Source of the DNA: Physcia stellaris
Lineage: Eukaryota; Ascomycota; Lecanoromycetes; Caliciales; Physciaceae
Assembly: GCA_018902385.1 (NCBI GenBank)
Contig: JABSSW010000003.1
Coordinates: 992,001 to 1,056,000 of the forward strand
DNA: 64,000 nt
Reading direction: 5' to 3'
How positions within the stretch are numbered: the first letter of the stretch is position 1; each line of letters begins with the position of its first letter. Positions 37,992-50,253 of this stretch are shown in pieces. Below the pieces are notes generated by a model. The model saw nothing but the letters and a program-made list of their open reading frames with translations, had not been told where the DNA came from and did no database searches. The translations under genes were made by a program, and so were the position numbers.

Positions 37992-40900
37992 ATGAGCTAC
38001 AACCGTATAGGTATGTTGAACGACGAGCCCGAAACCTGCTTCAAATTCACTGCGTACTTTAGCGCCTAAATCACGGCTTTTGAAGGAATAATGCATCACC
38101 TAAAATCAGATGGGCTAATCCCTAGACTCCTTTAGATTACTCTGGTCAGCAGCCAGAAGACGACGACTACCACAATCCCCCAACGGCGATGGATCCACGG
38201 AATGCACATCGTACACCTTCGCCAGGGCAGCCTCTACATGGGTACCAATTGGAAGATGGCCCCTATAGACCTCAGCAGCAACCGCTGCAAATACCGATGG
38301 GGCCAGGGGACAGACTTGCCGCACAGCCTACATATTCCGTGGAGAATGTAGAGAGCTCGTACCACCACAATGAAGCTTATGAGCAACATCATCCTACGTC
38401 AGGGCCAGGCTACCAGTATGCGAGCAATGATTATGCAATAACGCCCGAAGAACATCACGACGCCTACTTTCAACATCCTTACGAGCCAGAATCACGGCCA
38501 GGACGCCCTTTGGGCCACCAATATTCGCATGAAACACATGAGTACCACGATGACAATGATGAAAGACCCATCCTGCAGCCTGACAATCCATACGGACCAA
38601 ATCCACACCTTCAGCCTGAGTACGATGATATCGAGGATCGTTACGATGCGCCTGCCCCAGGAGCCACACCTACCCCAGCACCGATCAGGCGGTGGAAAAC
38701 CGTCAAGGAAGTGCAACTATTCAATGGCAATCTAGTCCTCGATTGTCCCATACCCCCAAGACTTCTCAATCAGGTTCCGCATGCGACACCTCCAGAGCGT
38801 GATGAATTCACACATATGAGATACTCTGCTGCCACTTGCGATCCAGCTGAATTCTACGAGAACCGCTTTACATTAAGACAAAGGTTGTTTGCGAAGCCAA
38901 GGCCTACTGAGCTGTTCGTTGTAATAACAATGTATAATGAGGATGACTTTCTGTTCGCCCGTACGTTGATTGGTGTGTTCAAGAACATTGAGCATATGTG
39001 CGGACGGACAAGTAGTAAGACCTGGGGCAAGGAAGCTTGGAAAAAGATTGTCGTCTGTGTCGTCAGCGATGGTCGTGCAAAGATCAATCCGCGGACAAGG
39101 GCTGTCCTAGCAGGTCTTGGTGTATATCAAGACGGCATCGCGAAGCAGCAGGTGAGCGGGAAAGATGTTACGGCTCATATCTACGAATACACCACACAAG
39201 TAGGTCTGGAATTGAAGGGCAAGACGGTGTCTATTAAGGCCAAGGGAGCCACGCCAGTGCAGATGCTGTTCTGTCTGAAAGAGAAAAACCAAAAGAAGAT
39301 CAATTCGCACAGATGGTTCTTCCAGGCATTTGGCCGAGTGCTAGACCCGAATATCTGCGTCCTTCTAGATGCTGGAACAAAGCCCGGCAGAGACTCCATA
39401 TATCAGCTTTGGAAAGCCTTCGACCTGGAACCGATGTGTGCTGGAGCTTGTGGCGAGATCAAAGTCATGTTGAGCAGTGGCAAGAAGCTCATCAATCCCC
39501 TAGTTGCTACGCAGAACTTTGAATATAAAATGAGTAATATCCTGGACAAGCCACTGGAGTCTGCATTTGGCTTTATATCAGTCTTGCCGGGAGCGTTCTC
39601 GGCCTATCGGTACATTGCTCTGCAAAACGACAAGACTGGGAATGGGCCCCTGGAGAAGTATTTCGCTGGGGAGAAAATGCACGGCGCAAATGCTGGTATC
39701 TTCACAGCTAACATGTACTTGGCTGAGGACAGAATTCTCTGTTTCGAGCTGGTCGCTAAACGAAAGTGTCGATGGATCCTACAATATGTGAAATCTGCTA
39801 CGGGTGAGACAGACGTTCCTGACACCATGGCGGAGTTCATCATGCAGCGGCGACGTTGGCTCAATGGCAGTTTCTTTGCCGCGGTCTATGCATTAGCACA
39901 CTTTTACCAGATCAATAGGACCGATCATAGCTTCATAAGGAAGCTGATGTTCATGTTGGAGTTTGCATACCAAACGATCAATATGATCTTCGCCTGGTTC
40001 GCTATCGTAAGCTTATCCCAAACGTGGGCGGAGAGGATTAACTGACAGTATCTAGGGTAATTTCTTTCTGGTCTTCCGTATACTTACAACATCTCTTGGT
40101 GACAAGGATCTCTTGGGTACCACAGGAAACGTCTTGGGCGTTGTTTTCGAATGGCTTTACCTGGCAACTTTGCTCACCTGTTTCGTCCTGGCACTCGGAA
40201 ACCGGCCGCAGGGATCCAATAAATTCTACATGACGATGGTCTACTTCTGGGTAACGCTCATGCTTTACCTGGTCTTCGCCTCCGTTTTCATCACAGTCAA
40301 ATCCATACAAATAGAAACAAAGGATAAGACGTTTGAAGTGGCCGATCTCTTTAAGAACCAACTTTTCTTCACGCTCATCGTCTCTTTGGCCTCGACCTAC
40401 GTCCTTTGGTTCGTGATATCATTCCTCTTCTTTGATCCATGGCATCTCTTCACTTCATTCATACAATACCTCCTCCTCACCCCGACATATATCAACATCC
40501 TCAATGTATACGCTTTCTGCAACACCCACGACATCACTTGGGGTACCAAAGGGGACGATAAGGCTCCGAAACTTGAAGTGGCGAATTTGAAGCCGGGTGG
40601 TAAAGTCGACGTCAATATTCCACAAGACGACGGCGATCTGAACGCACAGTACGAAGTGGAGATGCGGAAATTTGCAGAGAAGGCTCCTAAGGAGGTCAAG
40701 GTCGTTAGTGAAGCCGAACATCAAGAAGATTACTACAAAGGCTTTAGATCGGCCGTCGTGCTCGTATGGATGTTCTGCAACTTTGCGCTCGCCGCGGTGG
40801 TATTGAGTACAGCTGGGCTGGAAAGAGTGGCGGTAAAAAGCGACGCTACTCAAAGAAGTACAATCTACATGGCAGTGGTTCTTTGGAGTGTGGCTGGGTT

Positions 40901-41042
40901 GAGTCTTTTCAGATTCTGTGGGGCGGTATGGTTTTTGATCGTCAGGCTGGTAAGTCGTGCACCTCGCTTCACTTTGCTCTACCTATCCTATCCTTCAGAA
41001 GCCATCAATTGCTGACTTAAGGCCTAGTTCCGCGGCGTCTAA
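37992..41042 (+). CDS. Chitin synthase, division 1 (class III-like)
   Basis: Exons 37992-38010 (19 nt), 38136-40006, 40056-40949 and 41028-41042 give 932 aa. The N-terminal ~200 residues are Gln/Pro/Tyr/His-rich and disordered. Then come the CHS N domain ([17 protein letters not shown]) and the catalytic GT2 core: [46 protein letters not shown] and [12 protein letters not shown] (about residue 577). Six to seven C-terminal membrane spans follow, and the last exon encodes only FRGV, the usual C-terminus. [20 protein letters not shown] resembles class III enzymes; class I is the alternative. It polymerises UDP-GlcNAc into cell-wall chitin at the plasma membrane. The exon sizes match the conserved fungal gene structure. 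Confidence 0.95.
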
Positions 41043-41469
41043 CTGCCATTTGCATGATATATGGAGTCTGCGTCATTTGGGAAGCAAGCATCAAGCGTGG
41101 AATGTATTGGTTTTCTGTGTCCAAAATACCCCATGTATTCAATGCACAGCGTCTGTGAGCGATGTACGTTTTGCGTGGTACTTAATCATTTACAAAACCA
41201 TTGTACGATCTATGAAAACCTCGTATGAATCAGGTTGAGGCCTATATGCTTGCTTAGAGGTATGCGTTTGATTTCATTATTCGAAGTCTGCATATTCTAA
41301 ACCGTGCTTTGGAAATCGACTAAGCCACGAGGAGGTTGGCATATGTAAAGGGCTGAGCGGCTTCGGTCCGCGACTGCCTCGGAAATTTTTGACTTCGTAA
41401 TTCAGTAATCTCTTGAATGCCATGGAGATGCGGCGTCATCAGTGAACGGTCGTAAAGCGGCATCTTATA
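41043..41469. other. Intergenic between chitin synthase and UTP15
   Basis: No supported gene. Contains the chitin synthase 3' UTR and the UTP15 promoter. Confidence 0.5.
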
Positions 41470-43068
41470 ATGGCTGCTCCAGTAGTGCCCCTTCAGCCTG
41501 TCAAGCTTCCACCAGGTCCATCACCTCTTACGCCTGAGCAGACCTACTGGCGGACCTTCAAATCTCAGCAATTAATCCCTTCTACATCGAATAATCCTAT
41601 AACCAACATCTCCTGTCCGCTCCCTCCACTCAATGCGCTCTCGCAACCCTCGGACCTTTTTACTGTCACCAGTGGAACGCGAGTCAATTTCTTCTCGATC
41701 CGAACGCGAAAGCTTGTCAAGAGTATCAGTCGCTTTGGGGACACTGCTCACGGCGCAGAGATACGTCGCGATGGCCGTGTTATGGTCGCCGGAGATGAGA
41801 CTGGGACCATTCAAGTCTTTGATGTTAACACAAGAGCGATCTTCAAGACGTGGAAAGAACATAAACAGCCAGTATGGACAACGAAGTTCTCTCCATCCGA
41901 CCCTACCGCTCTCATGAGCGCGAGCGACGATCGGACGGTAAGGTTGTGGGACTTGCCAAGTCAGATTAGTACGACTAAATTTGTTGGCCATCAAGACTAC
42001 GTTAGATGTGGCGGCTTCATGCCAGGACAAGCCTCCAGCCTTCTTGTCTCAGGTAGCTACGATCAAACCGTTAAGATATGGGATCCGAGAGCACCAGATA
42101 GCGCTGTCATGACCTTCAAGCATGCTGCACCAATCGAGAGCGTCGTCCCCATGCCTTCCGGAACCACCATATTGGCCGCGGCTGACAATCAGATATCTGT
42201 TTTAGATCTCGTAGCAGCACGGCCTTTGCAGATGCTACAGAATCATCAAAAGACGGTTTCTTCCCTGTGTCTTGCGTCGAATGATAGTCGACTTGTCAGC
42301 GGAGGGCTGGACGGGCATCTCAAGATATTTGAGGTCACAGGATGGAATGTGGTCGCGGGATCAAAGTATCCTTCGCCCATTCTGTCCTTATGTGTCGTGG
42401 GCTCCGGGCAAAATCGTGAAGATAGACATTTGGCTGTAGGTATGCAGTCTGGGGTGCTGTCAATCAAAACGAGACTGTCGGGGCAACAGAAGGTTAACGA
42501 GAGGGAAAGGCAAAAGGAGATGCAAGCACTCATTGAGGGTAAAATCGAAGAATACGACAAGAAGACGGCGAAAAAGAGACCAAAGGGATGGGAGAAGCGC
42601 TTCCGCGGCCGAGACTTTACGGGTGAGGGAGCGGACATTATTATTGAGGGCAACCCAGGTGCAAAAAGGAAAAAGGAGAAGCCATGGGAGTCGCTGCTTC
42701 GGAAAGGGAAATACGCCGCCGCTCTTGATAAAGTACTCGAAAACGGTCACCTGGCGGAAACGATTACGCTTCTGACGGCTTTACGACATAGGTCAGCGAC
42801 ACGGACGGCTCTTTCTGGGCGAGACGAAGTCTCCCTTCAACCGATCTTCAAGTGGATCTGCAAATTCATCGTAGACCCCCGCCATGTCAGCCTGTGCGTC
42901 GATCTTGGTATGCTCATCCTTGACATTTACTCCCAGCATATGGGCGAGTCTCCCCCCATCGACCGCCTGATGCGTAGGCTACATGCAGCTGTTCGGAATG
43001 AGGTCGAACAAGCGCAGATGGCGTGCCAGACGAAAGGCATGTTGGGACTGCTTGTCGAAGCATACTGA
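41470..43068 (+). CDS. UTP15: SSU processome WD40 protein Utp15
   Basis: Intronless, 532 aa, close to the usual size. The N-terminus contains TPEQTYWRTFKSQQLIP. A seven-bladed WD40 propeller follows: blades end in IQVFDV, VRLWDL, VKIWDP, ISVLDL and LKIFEV, preceded by GHQDYVRCGGF-type GH motifs. The C-terminal UTP15 domain begins near residue 370 (KPWESLLRKGKYAAALDKVLENGH) and ends in MLGLLVEAY. It is a t-UTP/UtpA component needed for rDNA transcription and early 18S rRNA processing in the nucleolus. Confidence 0.95.
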   Translation: MAAPVVPLQPVKLPPGPSPLTPEQTYWRTFKSQQLIPSTSNNPITNISCPLPPLNALSQPSDLFTVTSGTRVNFFSIRTRKLVKSISRFGDTAHGAEIRRDGRVMVAGDETGTIQVFDVNTRAIFKTWKEHKQPVWTTKFSPSDPTALMSASDDRTVRLWDLPSQISTTKFVGHQDYVRCGGFMPGQASSLLVSGSYDQTVKIWDPRAPDSAVMTFKHAAPIESVVPMPSGTTILAAADNQISVLDLVAARPLQMLQNHQKTVSSLCLASNDSRLVSGGLDGHLKIFEVTGWNVVAGSKYPSPILSLCVVGSGQNREDRHLAVGMQSGVLSIKTRLSGQQKVNERERQKEMQALIEGKIEEYDKKTAKKRPKGWEKRFRGRDFTGEGADIIIEGNPGAKRKKEKPWESLLRKGKYAAALDKVLENGHLAETITLLTALRHRSATRTALSGRDEVSLQPIFKWICKFIVDPRHVSLCVDLGMLILDIYSQHMGESPPIDRLMRRLHAAVRNEVEQAQMACQTKGMLGLLVEAY

Positions 43069-44068
43069 GCTGCAAGTATCTGGAGGACTAAAACGACTGA
43101 CTCTATGGATCTCCCTCATTGAACTCCATCTTTTATTGCACGGGAAGCATTGCGATCATTGAAGTCCGGTCGCTGTCAAGAGAGGAGAGCTTCTTACTGA
43201 TAACAACAGCCTACCGCCACTGTTAGCGTTACTTGCGGAGAGGTATGCACGTGGAGAATACCACGGAACGCGAAGGCAGAGGGACGCGCCGGTACCAATG
43301 GAAGATGTGAGTCCTTCTCTGTTCTCACTTGATAAGGGCAGGATAGCTAATTAGAGCTAGAGGACTAGCTACGACGTTGCGCACGCAACGCTCACCAGCA
43401 TTCGACGAGGCGAGACATTACAGACACAATATGGTGATGGATGGAGGTCTCGTAGATGCTTCGCCTCCGCCATTATGTCTATGATTCAATTCCTCCGTAA
43501 GAATTGGGTCAAAGTTGAGGAAACATCTTCCGAGTACACAGCGTGCAGTGGTCCCATCTCTTACCTCACTCGCCGCAAGGAGATGGCTAGTTATGTACTC
43601 ATGGTATCCCCTTTTGGAACGATAGATGCTTGTAGTCAGTGAGACTTTATCTATGGAATAGATCCCGTTCTTGAGTCGGGTTGCCGCGCGTTCACATTAC
43701 TTTGGCGCTCAATCTTACCCAAGGCTAAATCTGTCGTACTACTGCCTGATGCACAGATAGTATACGGTATGTCTTCGGCATCAGAATCCAAAAGCGGCGA
43801 GAGGAAGGATCGCGATGATATATGCAATTATTGAAGCATTTGAGGAGTTGTTTCGGCTCCTCAAGCAATATGTTGATTTCTGTATTGCCTCACTGCCTGC
43901 GCTGCTAACCAATGAACCCTCATGCATAATCCGTAAATCCTCATACAATCACTCCAAGTACTAAAGTCTTCATGCTCTAACCCTCTCTTCCTCTCCAGTC
44001 CAATAACCCAAATACCACGAGAAGCGTCCAGCGCCTCCACCTGCACATCTCTATATCCTCCGCCTCAC
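43069..44068. other. Intergenic, 1 kb
   Basis: 3' flanks of UTP15 and of the minus-strand glycine-zipper gene. No ORF, RNA gene or repeat that I can support. Confidence 0.5.
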
Positions 44069-44653
44069 TCATCGACTATCCCGGCTCCGACTCCTGCTCC
44101 TCCTCTCCCGACTCCGATCCTTCTTCTTCCCATGCTCCTTCCCGCCTATCGCGCCCAACAAAGCCCCGCCGATCGTCCCTACTCCCGGCCCCAGTAATAC
44201 ATCGCCCAATAATCCCCCGGCACCGGCGCCGATGAAGCTATTCTTCGTCTCGCTGCTCCGCCGCTTCTTGTCATCTGATCTGTGATGGTGGTGGTGTTTA
44301 TGACGGTGTTCTCGCCGCGGCGAAGGGGTGCGTTCGTAGCGCTCGGGCGGATATGGCTGCTGGGGCTGGTACGGTTGTTGCGGGTAGGCGTGCGGGGAGT
44401 GCGGGGTGTAGTAGTGCTGGCTGGGGCGGTAGGGCCATGGTGCGTGGTATTGCGGGGCGGGCGGGGGGTAGTATGGGTCCTTGGAGATGGGGTAGTGGGG
44501 TTGAGGATGCGGTTGGTAGGATGGTCTGGGAGAGGCGGAGGGTCGAGGTGAGGCTGATGGTTGGGGGGAGTGCGATGGGGCGTGGGTTGTGTATGGTGGT
44601 GGAGGTGGCTGGGGGAAGGTGGATGATCCTTGGAAGTATTCTTGCGCTGCCAT
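44069..44653 (-). CDS. Proline/tyrosine-rich glycine-zipper protein
   Basis: Intronless 194-aa frame. Residues 1-110 are dominated by Pro, Tyr, His, Ser and Gln (PQPPPPPYTTH, PYQPQQPYPPERYE), followed by a His run and a basic stretch. A single glycine-zipper segment, FIGAGAGGLLGDVLLGPGVG then TIGGALLGAIGG (about 138-170), looks like the Rick_17kDa-type glycine-zipper seen in many small ascomycete proteins. The C-terminus is an RS/KD tail (KKKDRSRERRSRSRSRDSR). The glycine zipper can insert in or pack against membranes; the function is unknown. It is the last gene before the AT-rich island, with its ATG only ~250 bp from the island border. Confidence 0.75.
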   Translation of the reverse strand: MAAQEYFQGSSTFPQPPPPPYTTHAPSHSPQPSASPRPSASPRPSYQPHPQPHYPISKDPYYPPPAPQYHAPWPYRPSQHYYTPHSPHAYPQQPYQPQQPYPPERYERTPSPRREHRHKHHHHHRSDDKKRRSSETKNSFIGAGAGGLLGDVLLGPGVGTIGGALLGAIGGKEHGKKKDRSRERRSRSRSRDSR

Positions 44654-44898
44654 TTTGTTGATGTTGTTATTGGGGGAAGTCGAGGCTTTGGTTTGATGTT
44701 GTATGGATGGTGTAGGATTGCAGCTGAACAGATTATATATCGCCTTCGGTCTTATCTCCGTGATTCTATTTTGGGCAGCAGATGACTCGCCGCTGACGTT
44801 GGGAAAGATCTACTGATCATCGCGCGTGATCCGCCGGCTGTTGCGGCTCCGAGTGAGTGGTTCTAGGCGGTGGCGTGCTTAGCCTAGGCGCCCAGACG
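44654..44898. other. Promoter of glycine-zipper gene up to island border
   Basis: Normal base composition until the target-site duplication at 44899. No gene. Confidence 0.5.
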
Positions 44899-44902
44899 AC
44901 CT
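44899..44902. repeat. Left 4-bp target-site duplication (ACCT)
   Basis: ACCT lies immediately outside the terminal repeat starting TGGCTCGCC at 44903, and the same ACCT follows the inverted terminal repeat at the right end (61788-61791). Confidence 0.55.
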
Positions 44903-45483
44903 TGGCTCGCCATAGGATTAAGAATTGGGACACGCTAGTCCCGATCGGGTACTTAGCGGCCCCTCAACCAGAACACCATAACAATATATACATTATTCGT
45001 TATTACCAGCTCAATTACCAACCCGTCATAGCTCCTAGACTGTCAATACAGTCCTGTAATCTTTGAGGCATGCTGTGTATCTGTGCGTTAATGAAATTGT
45101 ATGTAATTTTGTGTTTTCAAGTTCATTTCAATTCTCGTATCATTTTTTCGTTCGTTTCGCATGCTGTATTGATCAAATGTTTGTGTAATACGTTTCAGCA
45201 ATTTTTTATTGAAATTAAATCAAATGATTTCGCACAATTGAAATAATATTTCAAATCATGAATTTTTTTTCAAATTCGTACGTTGTTTCTTTGATCAATA
45301 TCATGTGACGAATCACGATTTTTTTTCAATACGAAATTTTTTTTTTGCGTTAATCATTTCGCAACGTCGTCAAATCGTTTCAATACGTTGATGTATTTTT
45401 GTTGAATTGTCACTATTCGTAAAATACATTTTACTATTTGTAAAATTTTTGACAGTGTCAATTTTCGAATCGTTCATTCGATA

Positions 45484-45530
45484 ATCGATAATTTATCGAT
45501 AATTTATCGATAATTTATCGATAAATAAAA
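45484..45530. repeat. Tandem ATCGATAATTT units near MULE end (outer, left arm)
   Basis: An 11-bp unit containing the palindrome TTATCGATAA is repeated about 3-4 times just inside the MULE terminus. The inner MULE end in the same arm (about 49041-49078) has a shorter run, and the right arm has matching runs at about 57605-57638 and 61165-61208. These could be transposase-binding sites. Confidence 0.6.
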
Positions 45531-46723
45531 TTCAGAATTTTCGCATTGCAACATTCAGATAATCAATCAAGCATTCATGAAATATTCATATTTTCGCAAT
45601 TTTTAATTTTTCAATCATCGAATCAAAACGACGAAAAAATTAGATAAAAAAAGATCGTGACGAAATCACGAAACGAACAAAAAAATGAAAAAAAAAACAA
45701 ACAAAAAAACGAGTAAAAAACAACGAGTAAAAAAAGAAAAAACGAAAATATGACGCTAAATTCAAAAAAAAAACATGATATGTTTCGAAAAAATCAAAAA
45801 AACGAGATTTTTGAAACATGTTATGTTTGCGATGTGATCAAAAAACGTGTATTTAACATGCGAATAAATTTTTCACAAAAAAAATGAAAATTTGATGCGC
45901 AACACATCAAAAGTTGATTCATAATTTGAAACGTTTTCGTCAAATTTTTGTCAAAAATTTTACAAATAATAAAATGTATTTTACGAATAGTGACAGTTTA
46001 TAATATAAAAATATTCAAACATTTTTTTTGCAAATTTCTGTTTATATTTTAACGAAATTATATGTATTTTGATTACGATAATAGTTTCGTGTCATTATCG
46101 TAAATATCATTGAACGTAAATTTTAAACATTCATGTTTCAAAACGATTTTTTTAGCATTACGTATCGTTTTAATTGACGTTGTAACATGTTGTAACGTTG
46201 CAAATTATTGTCGTAAATAATTTAAAACGTGACAAAATATTGTAACGTGTGTTTTCGTTATCGTAATTTTATTAAAACGTTTGTTTTTTATTTAGATTGT
46301 CATTATTCGTAAAATACATTTTATTATTTGTAAAATTTTTGACAAAAATTTTGTGAAAAACGTTTCAAATTAAAAATCAATTTTTGATGTGTCGCGCATC
46401 AAATTTTCATTCTTTTCGTGAAAAATTCATTTGCATGTTAAATACACGTTTTTTGATCACATCGCAAGCATAACATGCTTCAAAAATTTCGTTTTTTGAT
46501 TTTTTCGAAACATATCATGCTTTTTTTTTGAATTTAACGTTATATTTTCGTTTTTTTTCTTTTTATTCGTTGTTTTTTACTCGTCTTTTTGTTTGTTTTT
46601 TTTTCATTTTTTTGCACGTTTCGTGATTTCGTCGCGATTTCTTTTCATTTGATTTTTTCGTCGTTTCGATTTTGTTGATGTCGAAAAAATAAAATCGTTT
46701 TGAATTTGATGTGAAACGAATCA

Positions 46724-48945
46724 TTAATTGTACATTTGATTTGAACGAAATGTTTGCGACGAAAACGAAATCGCATCGAAAAAAAAAAAATCGAAATAAA
46801 AAATTGAAAAAAATCGAGTCATCGAAAATTCGAAATATGAAATAAAAAATCGAACAAACGTAAAAAAAAATCGAATAAACGTAAAAAAAAATCGAATAAA
46901 AAAAAATTGATTGTTCGATATTTGCATTTCGTCGTCGATAAAATCAACGATTTCAACATATTCGAAAATTGAAAAATTTCGTTATGTATTATTTGTCGAT
47001 GTTTTCGTTGATTTTTTGTTGTTTTTTTGACGATTGAGTGCATTTCTGAATCGTTTTTTCGATTTCGTTATTCGAAAATTCTGTATCAATAATAAAGAAT
47101 TTTGAATTGATGTTTCGTTTTTTTCGTTTTCGTCAACATTGACATATTCGTCAAATTTTTGATAATGTCGTGCAAATTTCTTGAAACGTCAATGAAAATG
47201 CACGTCGATCAATTTCAAAATTTCATCGTTTGTCGCATCGATCAAACGTTTTTCGATGATATGAACACAAAACAATCTCATAATACGTTTGAATACGTTC
47301 GTACAAAAAAATAATGTAATGTTTTTATTTTGTGCATTCAACAATCGTTTGTAATGATCGTCGATTTTTTTCAAAACAAACGAAATCACGAAAACGATCA
47401 AATTTCGATACAAAAACTTTTTGAAATTGTGAAAAATTCGTTGTTTGATTTTATCGATAAATATTTGATAATTATCACGTTGACGATCACACAATTCGTC
47501 GAAATTCTGTATTATTTTACGAAAATCGTTTGTAAAGTTTTCGAATTGATTTTTGAAATCATGATTTTGCTTTTCGAATTTCGAAATAATTGTATTATCG
47601 AAATGCATCAAAAAATTGATTCAAATTTTACATCATTTTCGTTTTTTCGACATGATTTCGTTGTTCAAATATTCACAAATGATCGAATTTTTGTCGTTGT
47701 ATTTGTTTTAAAATAATTGTCATTGTAAATTCAATTTTTGTTCAATCGAAACGTACAAAATCGAATGTATGTCATTCAATTTTCGAGATTTTTTTTTGAT
47801 TTTTTCATCGAAAAATTCAATTCAAATTTTTTTGATTCGAAAATATTTTTTGCATTTGTTAAATATGTTGTTTTCGATGTGTCAAACGCACAAAATGTGT
47901 TTAACATTCGATGATATTTCGTTTGCGATAATTGAAAAAATATTAAATTCATCGTTTGACAATCATATTTCAAATAAAGAAATATTCAGATGTTTGTATA
48001 AATTTTTGTAATACTGAATGAGTCATTGATAATTTTTCAATTTTTTTTTTTCAACAAAATCATGTTTGCGTAAAAAAAAATGTTCAAAATCGTCGTTTTT
48101 GTATCGATACAAAAAAACATTTTATAGCGATTGATTTTGTAAATACAATTCAACAACATGATTTCATCGTTGATTCGTAAAATGTTCATAAACGTTCGAT
48201 TGATTCAAAAAAAATGAATAATTTTTTGAATCATTGAATTTTTATTGATTCGTACAAATTATTTCGTCGAATCATTATGCAATTGTACGTTCAAAATTTG
48301 TATGAAAATCATGTTTTCGAATTTCATTTCACGTATTTTGATCACAACGTTGTAAATATTTTTCGAATTTATTTCGAAATTGTTGAAATTTTCATTATCG
48401 TACTTTTCACGAATCGAAAAAAGTATTTTTTTCGATGCAATGTTTTTACGATGTAATTCGATTATGTGAATTTTGATTTTTTTTGTCATGAAATATTGAC
48501 GTAATTTTGTATGATTGTTTTGATTCAAATTTTCGTGATTGTGCGTTTCATTCATAATTTTTTCAAATTTTCATTTGTTGTTTTCGATAAATATGTTATA
48601 AATTTTGAAAAAACATTTGATTCGTTTCGAAACGATTTTTCGTTTGTTTGTATTAATATTTTCGATTTCGTCTTTTCGAATACATCGAAAATAAATTTTG
48701 TTTTTTAAATTTTTTTTATCACGTTCAATGTTTTTTTTAATGATAAAATAGTCATGTTGTTTCGAAAAATCGTTGAAAATTTTTTGTATTTCATGTTCGA
48801 AATTGTACATTTTTCTCAAAAATGATGAAAACATAAAACGTTCAATGAATTCGAAATCGATGACAACGACGACGAACAAAAAATCATTGAATTCGTATTC
48901 ATGATCGAAAAATAGAAAAACGTTTTCGTCATCGATGACAATCAT
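46724..48945 (-). pseudogene. MULE transposase remnant, left arm
   Basis: Mirror copy of the right-arm MULE transposase, broken into the frames 48945-48571, 48555-48259, 47611-47189 and 46927-46724. The N-terminal piece shows the FAR1-like zinc-binding region (IYFRCIRKDE...RIKCFFKIY). A stop between the first two pieces sits where family members have Trp (TGG to TGA). Confidence 0.8.
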
Positions 48946-50253
48946 TTGACGTGATAATGAAAAAATTAATTGTTGCGAAAATATCGATATTTCATGAATG
49001 CTTGTTTATTTGAATGTTGCACAACGAAAATTTTGAAATTTATTTATCGATAAATTATCGATAAATTATCGATAATCGAATGTGCGATTCGAAAATTGAT
49101 TCTGTCAAGAATTTTACAAATAATAAAATGTATTTTACGAATAATGACAATTTTTTGTTGTGTCATTTTATCGTTTTGATTCGTGAACACGTAATAAAAA
49201 TACAATTTGAAACGAAAATTGTAATTCACAACAACTCAAACGTGCAATCGTTTCTTGTCTTTTTCGTCCGGTTCCGTGTAATGCTGTACGTTTTTGAGCA
49301 TGATACGACGAGCTCGACCTGTATAGCATTAGTTTGATATTGATACATCAATCATGTAATTTACCAGGTTTTCGTGCAACCAATTGACGTTGCGTTGAGC
49401 CAAAACCTTCGTGATGCTCGTCACTAAACAGTACTTTATATCAATTTTTTGAATTCGATCGTAATCGTAACGTTTTTTTGTTGAAATCAACGCGTTTCAT
49501 TGCGATATCGAAATTTTTGATTTTTTTAATAAATGATAAACGCTTGTTTCATTGCATGACAAAATTAAAAATTCGTTGTATGATTTGATTTTTGATTTTT
49601 GTATCAATTTCGATATCAATTGTATTTCAAAACAAATTTTCGTCGTTTGCAGTGTGTTTTGTAATAAATTTCGAATTAGTTTGCTGTTTATGAAAAATAA
49701 AAACTTCGAAAATATTTATTTTCGAATAATTTATCGATTTAAGTTATTTGAACATTTGTAAAATTCGTATCAATATTTCGTAAATCGTTAATATTTGAAT
49801 CATTACGTTTTGTACGATCGAAATTTTTCAATATTTCGTATTCACGTGATTTGAAAACGCTCATAATACGAAAAATTTCGTGTTTATCGAGTCGAAAAAA
49901 TTGTATTTGTTTTTTCGAAAAATAATCAAAAATATTTTTAACTTTGCAACGATGAAAAATATCGTAATGATGTGAATTTCGTAATATATTATTCATGATT
50001 ACGTGTATTGAATAAACAGCGTGTGACGTGAAAATGTATTGAAATTGAAAATGTTTGATTATTCGAATGAAAATATCAATGAAAAACGAACATTGATCGA
50101 TGTCGTTAAATATTCGATCGAAATTAACGTGTTTCAATTTTTAATTTTATGACGAAATTGATTAAATGTAAAAATTTGAAATTTTTACACATAATATAAT
50201 TTTGATTTGTCATTGATTCATTTTCAATCGCAATTTCATAAAATTTTGCACAA

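Larger units (their letters stand above)
45405..49152 (-). mobile_element. Composite MULE insertion, left arm
   Basis: It is bounded by AATTGTCACTATTCG-type inverted termini and flanked by the 8-bp duplication TTTTGTTG (45397-45404 and 49153-49160). It contains a full-size MULE (46295-49152) and a ~600-bp internally deleted MULE in opposite orientation (45405-45998), separated by ~296 bp. It is the same insertion as in the right arm, so it predates the palindrome. Confidence 0.75.
45015..49996 (-). pseudogene. Tc1/mariner-like (DDE_3) transposase, left-arm copy, split by MULE
   Basis: The gene reads on the minus strand from an ATG at 49996 to about 49161, is interrupted by the MULE composite (45405-49152), and resumes at 45396-45015. 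The final codons here are nearly intact: MPQRLQDCIDSLGAMTGW and a TAA stop at 45015. The equivalent right-arm codons are mutated. The body is full of stops, and its 5' part is much more degraded than the right-arm copy. Confidence 0.75.
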
